Below are positions 58,670 through 64,000 of a stretch of DNA of 64,000 nucleotides, in pieces. Positions within the stretch are counted from its first letter, which is position 1. Each line of letters starts with the position of its first letter. Both the position numbers and the translations under genes were made by a program. Origin of the DNA: Oscillospiraceae bacterium (GTDB taxonomy: Bacteria; Bacillota; Clostridia; Oscillospirales; Ruminococcaceae); contig JAFSIC010000007.1 in NCBI GenBank assembly GCA_017439985.1, forward strand, positions 1 through 64,000, given 5' to 3'. The notes below the pieces were generated by a model. That model was not told the DNA's origin. It was given only the letters and a program-made list of their open reading frames with translations, and ran no database searches.

Positions 58670-59470
58670 TTATGGTCTCAGACCCATGCCGCCTTCGAAG
58701 GTCAGGGTCTCGCCGCTCATGTATTTGAAGTCTGGGTGAGCCAGAGCAACACAGCCGCGGCCGATTTCGGTTTCAGGGTCAGCGTAGTGACCCATTGGTG
58801 GCATTTTCACGTTTGCTTTGAATGCTTCTGGGTAAGCTTTTTCAAACTGTTCCAGCTGAGCAGTCCAAGCCAGTGGGCATACGATGTTAACATTGATGCC
58901 GTCTTTGCCCCATTCGGTAGCAGCTACACGGGTCAGACCACGGATACCTTCTTTTGCAGCAGCGTAGGAGCACTGACCAAAGTTGCCGAAGAGACCTGCA
59001 CCGGAAGCGAAGTTGATAACGGTACCTTTGCTCTTAGCCAGATATGGGTAGCATGCCTGCATATAGAAGAAGGTAGCGTACAGACCGGAGTACATAGCCA
59101 GATTGAACTGTTCCAGAGTGTGATCAGCCAGAGTTACACCGGAAGCAGAAGCCTGTGCGTTGTTGATGAGCACGTCGATGCCACCGAAGGTGTCAACAGC
59201 CTGTTTTACAACGTTTTCTACAACTGCTTTGTTGTCCTGACCTTCGGAAACGTCAGCCTGAACAGCCAGAACTTTGATGCCGTATTTGCTTTCCAGTTCT
59301 TCTTTTGCATCAGTCAGTTTTTTCATGTTACGGCCGGTGATAACCAGATTGCAGCCTTCTTTTGCGTATGCGGTAGCAATACCGTAGCCGATGGAGCCGC
59401 AGCGACCGTCGGAGAGAACAGCGCGACCTGCGCCGGTGATGATAGCAGTTTTACCAGTTAAGAATCCCAT
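58670..59470 (-). CDS. Short-chain dehydrogenase/reductase
   Basis: 266 residues, classical SDR fold. The cofactor loop is TGAGRAVLSDGRCGSIGYGIA, longer than the usual TGxxxGIG and reminiscent of the SIGYGIA of enoyl-ACP reductases; ITGRN suggests NADP(H). Then DVLINNAQASAS (NNAG changed to NNAQ), and the catalytic Ser, Tyr and Lys in INFASGAGLFGNFGQCSYAAAKEGIRG. Substrate unknown; steroid/bile-acid or acyl substrates are possible. Monocistronic, with a palindrome about 70-95 nt upstream. Confidence 0.88.
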   Translation of the reverse strand: MGFLTGKTAIITGAGRAVLSDGRCGSIGYGIATAYAKEGCNLVITGRNMKKLTDAKEELESKYGIKVLAVQADVSEGQDNKAVVENVVKQAVDTFGGIDVLINNAQASASGVTLADHTLEQFNLAMYSGLYATFFYMQACYPYLAKSKGTVINFASGAGLFGNFGQCSYAAAKEGIRGLTRVAATEWGKDGINVNIVCPLAWTAQLEQFEKAYPEAFKANVKMPPMGHYADPETEIGRGCVALAHPDFKYMSGETLTFEGGMGLRP

Positions 59471-59536
59471 AGTGATACCAACCTTTCAAAATAAAATATA
59501 ATCATAGTATTTGCTAATATACTGTGTTTATGAATT

Positions 59537-59564
59537 AACAAATTAGGAACAATTCCTATTTGTT
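59537..59564. promoter_or_regulatory. Large inverted repeat upstream of the SDR gene
   Basis: AACAAATTAGGAA and TTCCTATTTGTT flank a 3-nt centre: 12-bp arms with one extra T. A related AATAGGTTAATTTGT follows at about 59598. It has the size of a MarR/TetR operator. The rest of the 312-nt gap 59471-59782 is AT-rich, with only the DegV-gene terminator. Confidence 0.5.
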
Positions 59565-59732
59565 ATCATTATACCATAAGAAACTTTCGAAAACAATAGG
59601 TTAATTTGTCGAAGTTATACAGCTATTTTTGTTGATTTCATTGTAGCACAGTCAGTTCTGTATTTCAAGTGAAAACACTGTGCGCCACAGAAAGTCTGTT
59701 TGATTGTATATTTTTTAACGAATAAATTAAGC

Positions 59733-59774
59733 AAAATGCCGACTGCAGAGCTTCAGGAAGCTGTGCAATCGGCA
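59733..59774 (-). terminator. Terminator after the DegV-family gene
   Basis: A long hairpin (TGCCGA/TCGGCA outer, AGCTTC/GAAGCT inner) followed on the minus strand by TTTTGCTT. Confidence 0.75.
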
Positions 59775-59782
59775 AAATTCAG

Positions 59783-60628
59783 CTAATCAAATTTCTTTGC
59801 GCCCTCGTAACCAACTAGAACGCCGCCCTTTTCAGAGTAGAAGCAGCACAGACCGGCGTGGTCGATGATGGTGATATCTGCATTTGGGTGATCCTTGAGG
59901 ATCATGATTTTCAGAGTTTCCGCAGCATTCAGATTCAGGCTGTGACCAATACGAACACGGCCGCCGGCATAGCCGTTGAGCTGCATTTCTTTATAGATGG
60001 TTTCCAGTGCCTTTTTCTCGCCGCGGCATTTGTGCATTGGCTCGAGAGTACCATGGTCGCTGGCTTTACCCACCAGACGGATGCCCAGAATACCCGCCAT
60101 TGCTGCAACGACCTGGCTGGTGCGTCCGTTGTTTGCCAGGTTTTTCAGGCTTTCCAGGGAGAAGAGCAAATGAGTGCTCTTGATGTACTCGCTGATCTCA
60201 GAACGGATATCCTCAAAGGATTTACCTTCCAGCATCAGTTCCTGCAGTTTCTCCACGCAGAGATCCTGCTCCGGGCCTGCTGTGAGGGTGTCCACGATAT
60301 GACAGTGTTTATCCGGATGATTTTCTGCAAAGAGATGCATCGCATCCACAGCAGCGTTGTAGCTGCCGGACAGATTGCTGGTGATGGTAACACCAAACAC
60401 AACATCGTTCTCGCCGAAAGCGTCCAGCCATTCGCCGACACTTGGGCAAGCGGTACCGGACTTGCCTTTGTATTTCAGCAGGTCATTCATCATGGCAGCT
60501 TTGTCCAGATTGGTATCATCAACATATTCTTTATTGTCAGTACGGATCTTCATCGGAACATTTTCAAATGCAATGTTCTCCAGGGAGAAGCGGTTGCAGC
60601 TGGAATCCGATACGATTTTATATGTCAT
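59783..60628 (-). CDS. DegV-family fatty-acid-binding protein
   Basis: 281 residues. DegV pattern: KIVSDSSCN at the N-terminus, SGTACPSVGEWLDAF, FGVTITSNLSGSYNAAVDA (lipid carboxylate contact), VDTLTAGPEQDLCVEKL, LFSLESLKNLANNGRTSQVVAAMAGILGIR, and C-terminal GHSLNLNAAETL. In Firmicutes these proteins (FakB-like) present fatty acids to the FakA kinase. The start follows AAGGAG; divergent from the DUF1836 gene. Confidence 0.92.
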   Translation of the reverse strand: MTYKIVSDSSCNRFSLENIAFENVPMKIRTDNKEYVDDTNLDKAAMMNDLLKYKGKSGTACPSVGEWLDAFGENDVVFGVTITSNLSGSYNAAVDAMHLFAENHPDKHCHIVDTLTAGPEQDLCVEKLQELMLEGKSFEDIRSEISEYIKSTHLLFSLESLKNLANNGRTSQVVAAMAGILGIRLVGKASDHGTLEPMHKCRGEKKALETIYKEMQLNGYAGGRVRIGHSLNLNAAETLKIMILKDHPNADITIIDHAGLCCFYSEKGGVLVGYEGAKKFD

Positions 60629-60663
60629 CCTAATTTCTCCTTATTATCATCTGGTCTGTATAT

Positions 60664-60692
60664 AGGTTAGCAGTTTTCCAAAAACTTGTCAA
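60664..60692 (-). promoter_or_regulatory. Promoter of the DegV-family gene
   Basis: Minus strand TTGACA-17-TAACCT with TGC before the -10. Confidence 0.72.
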
Positions 60693-60724
60693 GGATTTTT
60701 AGGAACGACAGCTAACGTTTTCCC

Positions 60725-60753
60725 TTGACTTTCGTGAACTTTCTCGCTACAAT
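60725..60753 (+). promoter_or_regulatory. Promoter of the DUF1836 gene, placed for a leaderless transcript
   Basis: TTGACT-17-TACAAT; the -10 ends 6 nt before the ATG, so transcription should start at or within a base or two of the start codon. Confidence 0.75.
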
Positions 60754-60759
60754 GAAGCT

Positions 60760-61302
60760 ATGAAAAAAGAAAACAAAGAAAGCATCAAAGACTCCGTCAT
60801 TGGTTATCATCTTCCTCGCTATCACGAGATTCCGAACGTGGGTCTTTATCTGGAACAAACAACAAAATACATTGAAGAGTATCTGGAACCCTTCCACGAC
60901 CTTAGCATCACAGGCTCGATGATCAGCAACTATGTAAAGAAAGGGCTGATTGCAAACCCCATTAAGAAGCAGTATTTCCGAGATCAGATCGCCTACCTGA
61001 TGTTCACCGCTTTTGCAAAAAGCGTGCTGTCGCTGGACAATGTCGGCATGCTCTTCGAGATGCAGAAAAAGGTCTACACCCCGGAGAAGGCCTATAATTA
61101 CTTCTGCGCCGAATTTGAGAATGTGCTGCAGTATGTATTCAGCATTAAGGACACGCTGGACAATGTTGGCACCGATATGACGGACGAAAAACTGATTCTC
61201 CGCAACACCATCATCACCATCTGCCATAAGCTCTATCTGGATCAGTGCTTTGTGGCTTTGGGCAAAGAACTGAATGAAGACGGCGATGCGCCGAATCCAT
61301 AA
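60760..61302 (+). CDS. DUF1836-family protein
   Basis: 180 residues. YHLPRYHEIPNVGLYLEQTTKYIEEYLEPF and ITGSMISNYVKKGLIANPIKKQYFRDQIAYLMF (an HTH-like region) are the DUF1836 core; the second half is helical. The family is widespread in Firmicutes and looks like a regulator, but has no assigned role. There is no SD: the ATG directly follows the promoter, so initiation is probably leaderless. Divergent from the DegV gene. Confidence 0.88.
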   Translation: MKKENKESIKDSVIGYHLPRYHEIPNVGLYLEQTTKYIEEYLEPFHDLSITGSMISNYVKKGLIANPIKKQYFRDQIAYLMFTAFAKSVLSLDNVGMLFEMQKKVYTPEKAYNYFCAEFENVLQYVFSIKDTLDNVGTDMTDEKLILRNTIITICHKLYLDQCFVALGKELNEDGDAPNP

Positions 61303-61303
61303 A

Positions 61304-61335
61304 AAATACCGCAGCAGATGCTGCGGTATTTTTCT
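61304..61335. terminator. Bidirectional terminator between DUF1836 and a membrane-protein gene
   Basis: AATACCGCAGCA/TGCTGCGGTATT with a tight loop; A- and T-runs on both sides. Confidence 0.92.
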
Positions 61336-61339
61336 TTGC

Positions 61340-61720
61340 TTATTTCATGTACATTTTCAGCAGGTGGTGGAGCAGCGCTGCAAAACAGCTGCCTGCCAGA
61401 TAGATGCCTGCATACAGATACAGGGCTACCTCAGTAAAGGAAACCATCAGCAGAGCAGTTGGAAGGTAGAATAATGCAGGCAGCGGCAGATATTTCGCCT
61501 GATATTCCAGTCCTTTACCCAGCTGCCAGCCATATACCAGACTGTAAAGCGGATAAACGATATACCACAGAACCAGACATGCGATCATGCCATTTTGACC
61601 GGCAAAGCCGAAGATCAGAATCTGCGGGAGCATCATCATCAGGAAGTTCGCGAAAATCAGTTTCTGGCCGAGAGAAAATTTCTTCAGCCATTCTTTCATA
61701 GAAAATTTGGATTTACTCAT
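61340..61720 (-). CDS. Hypothetical four-span membrane protein, 126 aa
   Basis: A basic N-terminus (SKSKFSMKEWLKKFSLGQK) is followed by hydrophobic segments at about residues 20-37, 44-62, 80-95 and 97-118. I do not recognise the family. The start at 61720 follows AAAGGA; an upstream in-frame ATG at 61741 is less well placed. Monocistronic, with a TATACT -10 nearby (61771-61776 region, minus strand). Confidence 0.72.
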   Translation of the reverse strand: MSKSKFSMKEWLKKFSLGQKLIFANFLMMMLPQILIFGFAGQNGMIACLVLWYIVYPLYSLVYGWQLGKGLEYQAKYLPLPALFYLPTALLMVSFTEVALYLYAGIYLAGSCFAALLHHLLKMYMK

Positions 61721-61863
61721 CAGTACAAGTCCTTTCATTTGCATTACTGCTATATAGTATACCATAAAACGGACTTTTGTGGAGAATTTTCTGTGAATTT
61801 TCTTCTCTTTGTTGTATAATGAAAGAGGAGATATTTTTCTAATACAAATAGGAGTGTGAATCT

Positions 61864-62388
61864 ATGAATATCCTTTCTGTTTTTAAGAATCGTCGTTCCG
61901 TTCGTCAGTACACCGGTGAAACCATTCCGCAGGAGCTGCTGGAACAGGTCCTGAAAGCCGGTCTGACCTCTGCTTCCGGCAGAGCAAGAAGACCTTGGGA
62001 ATTTATCGTTGTTCGCGACAAAGACACTCTGCAGAAGATGTCCAAATGCCGCGCAGGCGGTGCAGGTATGCTGGAGGGCGCTGATGCTGCCATCGTTGTC
62101 ATCGCTGACCCGGATAAAACCGATGTGTGGGTAGAAGATGCTTCCATCGCTATGGCAAATATGCATCTGGCTGCTGACGCTCTGGGAATCGGCAGCTGTT
62201 GGATTCAGGGCAGACTGCGCGAAGCCGGTGATGGCCGCCTGACTGAGACCTACCTCCGCGAACTGCTCCACTATCCGGACACTTATCGTCTGGAAGCGAT
62301 CCTCTCTCTGGGTATGCCGGCAAGCCACGCCCCTGCCTATGAGGACAGCGACCTTCTGATGGAAAAGATCCACTATGAACGCTACTAA
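61864..62388 (+). CDS. Nitroreductase-family flavoprotein
   Basis: 174 residues, a compact FMN-dependent nitroreductase: FMN-binding NRRSVRQYTGETIP, ASGRARRPWEFIVV, GADAAIVVIAD, WVEDASIAMANMHLAADALGIGSCWIQGRLR and the C-terminal LEAILSLGMPA. It reduces nitro compounds, quinones or flavins with NAD(P)H. SD AGGAG; a TATAAT at 61815-61820 is the probable -10. It lies 14 nt upstream of the alpha-galactosidase gene with an SD between, so they may be co-transcribed. Confidence 0.9.
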   Translation: MNILSVFKNRRSVRQYTGETIPQELLEQVLKAGLTSASGRARRPWEFIVVRDKDTLQKMSKCRAGGAGMLEGADAAIVVIADPDKTDVWVEDASIAMANMHLAADALGIGSCWIQGRLREAGDGRLTETYLRELLHYPDTYRLEAILSLGMPASHAPAYEDSDLLMEKIHYERY

Positions 62389-62402
62389 TTAGGAGTGGTT
62401 TT

Positions 62403-64000
62403 ATGATTCATGTACATCACTCCCAGCGAGGAGAACCGATTTTCCATTTGAAATCCGGGGACAGCTCCTATGTGCTGAGCGTGTTCCATGGCTATCTGCT
62501 CCATCTCTACTGCGGCGCACAGGTTTCTGACGATGATTTGGAGTACCTGCTGGTGCAGATTCCTCATGACTCTGTTGTACCACGTCCATCTCATACATAC
62601 GAGGAAAACAAATGGTTCTCCTGCGATGCGGCAACCTTTGAGTATCCCGCCAACGGCTGCGGCGACTTCCGCCCATCAGCAATCGCAGTAAAAATGATGG
62701 AAGCTCACGGGAACAGCTCTGCCTTTGCCGGAACCACCGCCACCGATCTGCGCTATGTATCCTATGAAATCGTGAACGGCAAACCACAGGTAGACAAACA
62801 GCCTGCTGTTTATGCTTCCGATGAAGAAGCGCAGACCCTCATCATCACCTGTGAGGACCCGGCTACCAAGCTGACTGTAAAACTCTATTACACCGCTTTC
62901 CGTGACTTCTCCGCGATTTGCCGCAGAACCGTCATTGAAAACAGCTGCAAAGAGCAGCTTCCGCTGGATATTCTTCGTGCTTACAGCGCCAGCGTGGACT
63001 TCACCTCCATTGAGCCTCAGCCTCAGCTGCTGCATCTTTGGGGCACATGGGCAAGAGAGCGCCATGTAGAGCGCACACCGTTGGCTCACGGCACCGTTTC
63101 CGTGTCCAGCAAGCGCGGGGCATCCAGCCATTACCACAACCCATTTGCTGCTCTCGTCACCGAAGAGACCACCGAAACACATGGCATGGCCGTCGGTCTG
63201 TCTCTGATTTACTCCGGCAACTTTGAAATTTCCGCTGACACCGACCCTTACGGCACTGTCCGTCTGATGGCCGGCATCAATCCAAGCGACTTCACTTGGC
63301 GTCTGGAACCGGGAGAATCCTTTGTCACTCCGGAAGCGGTCCTCGTCTTCTCCGATGAAGGTCTGGGCAAAATGTCCCGAACCTTCCACAAGCTGTACCG
63401 CAGCCACCTCTGTCGTGGCGAATGGCGTGACAAAACCCGTCCTGTACTGGTCAACAACTGGGAAGCCACCTACTTCGACTTTGACGACGAAAAAATCCTT
63501 TCCATCGCCAAAGAAGCTGCCGACTGCGGCATCGAAATGTTCGTGCTGGATGACGGTTGGTTCGGTCAGCGCAACAGCGATAAGAGCTCTCTGGGAGACT
63601 GGTTCGTAAACGAAGATAAAATTCGCTGCGGAATGAAAAAGCTGGTGGAGCAAATCAATGCTCTGGGCTTGAAATTCGGTCTCTGGTTCGAGCCGGAGAT
63701 GGTCTCCCCTGTCAGTGAACTGTATAAGGCCCACCCGGACTGGTGTCTGCACATCGAAGGCCGCGAGAAATCCATCGCCCGCGACCAGTATGTGCTGGAT
63801 ATGACCCGCCAGGATGTGCGAGATTATCTCTTCGAGCGCATGTCTGCCATTCTCTCCTCTGCCAACATTGAGTATGTGAAGTGGGACTTCAACCGCAACC
63901 TGACTGAAGTGGGCAGCGGCTGGCTCCCTGCCGAACGCCGACAGGAAACCTTCCACCGCTTTGTTCTGGGTACTTATGAGCTGCTTGACCGCCTGACTAC
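62403..64000 (+). CDS. Alpha-galactosidase, glycoside hydrolase family 36 (3' end off the right edge)
   Basis: 532 codons are visible; full GH36 enzymes of this type have about 730. An N-terminal beta-supersandwich (GDSSYVLSVFHGYLLHLYCG, GCGDFRPSA) is followed by the (beta/alpha)8 domain with RPVLVNNWEATYFDFDDEKIL, LDDGWFG, SLGDWFVN, LKFGLWFEPEMVSP and the nucleophile Asp in YVKWDFNRN. It hydrolyses alpha-1,6-galactosides such as melibiose and raffinose. No signal peptide, so cytoplasmic. SD AGGAGTGG. Confidence 0.95.
   Translation, partial: MIHVHHSQRGEPIFHLKSGDSSYVLSVFHGYLLHLYCGAQVSDDDLEYLLVQIPHDSVVPRPSHTYEENKWFSCDAATFEYPANGCGDFRPSAIAVKMMEAHGNSSAFAGTTATDLRYVSYEIVNGKPQVDKQPAVYASDEEAQTLIITCEDPATKLTVKLYYTAFRDFSAICRRTVIENSCKEQLPLDILRAYSASVDFTSIEPQPQLLHLWGTWARERHVERTPLAHGTVSVSSKRGASSHYHNPFAALVTEETTETHGMAVGLSLIYSGNFEISADTDPYGTVRLMAGINPSDFTWRLEPGESFVTPEAVLVFSDEGLGKMSRTFHKLYRSHLCRGEWRDKTRPVLVNNWEATYFDFDDEKILSIAKEAADCGIEMFVLDDGWFGQRNSDKSSLGDWFVNEDKIRCGMKKLVEQINALGLKFGLWFEPEMVSPVSELYKAHPDWCLHIEGREKSIARDQYVLDMTRQDVRDYLFERMSAILSSANIEYVKWDFNRNLTEVGSGWLPAERRQETFHRFVLGTYELLDRLT

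Overview
The window looks like a chromosome segment of an anaerobic, low-to-mid GC Gram-positive gut bacterium of the Clostridia. I lean towards Oscillospirales (Butyricicoccus/Agathobaculum-like), but that placement is an impression, not a measurement. Supporting signs are lipoproteins with short lipoboxes, Shine-Dalgarno sequences close to AGGAGG, sigma-A promoters with 17-nt spacers, a flavodiiron-rubredoxin fusion, an adenosylcobalamin-dependent ribonucleotide reductase, a FeoAB iron system, a GntR/LacI-type AraR and many LytTR/GHKL-style regulators. No rRNA, tRNA, phage, IS element or CRISPR array was seen.

Layout. 1-2.2 kb: feoA-feoB on the minus strand behind a consensus promoter with a DtxR-like palindrome. 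2.3-4.9 kb: a ferredoxin-domain protein, an FprA-type flavodiiron-rubredoxin fusion and a VOC protein. 4.9-6.0 kb: two small minus-strand genes. 6.1-15.9 kb: a complete L-arabinose locus, with lipoprotein, ATPase and permease of a multiple-monosaccharide ABC importer, a small membrane protein, ribulokinase-like kinase, AraA and AraD, transcribed away from a divergent araR with repeated ATTTGTAC half-sites. 15.9-22.3 kb: GH35 beta-galactosidase, PhnP-like hydrolase, PatB/MalY aminotransferase, MATE pump and D-lyxose isomerase. 22.5-28 kb: an XRE regulator, a MacB-like ABC operon with a large membrane-anchored secreted protein, and a fumarylacetoacetase-family enzyme.

28-37.6 kb is the most unusual part. 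Four tandem paralogous OppA-type lipoproteins sit there with no permease or ATPase genes. Each is its own transcription unit with the same architecture: TTGACA-17-TATxAT promoter, a long leader hairpin whose arms differ but covary while the loop CTTCCGTAGTACTAAG is invariant, the gene, then a 3' UTR carrying TAGTACTAC (exact reverse complement of the loop's GTAGTACTA) just before the terminator. The same 3' motif also follows the arabinose-binding lipoprotein gene 15 kb away. This looks like an undescribed RNA-level control system for solute-binding lipoproteins.

37.7-42.6 kb: a Ca-type P-ATPase behind a yybP-ykoY-like (Mn2+) leader with a terminator, divergent from an ABC-F ribosome-protection gene whose leader has a 3-codon uORF and a terminator (ribosome-mediated attenuation). 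42.6-45.7 kb: histidine kinase, NfeD, flotillin FloA and LytTR response regulator in one operon, with a tandem LytTR site (ACATTTCAG-12-ACATTTCAG) upstream. 45.8-52 kb: transporter, membrane-anchored HTH protein, envelope protein, nucleoside phosphorylase, nitrilase-family protein, GNAT, MgtC and SEC-C methionine aminopeptidase. 52-64 kb: nrdJ, argG-argH, an acetyltransferase operon with a previously uncalled 44-aa membrane peptide, SDR, DegV, a probably leaderless DUF1836 gene, nitroreductase, and a GH36 alpha-galactosidase cut by the right edge.
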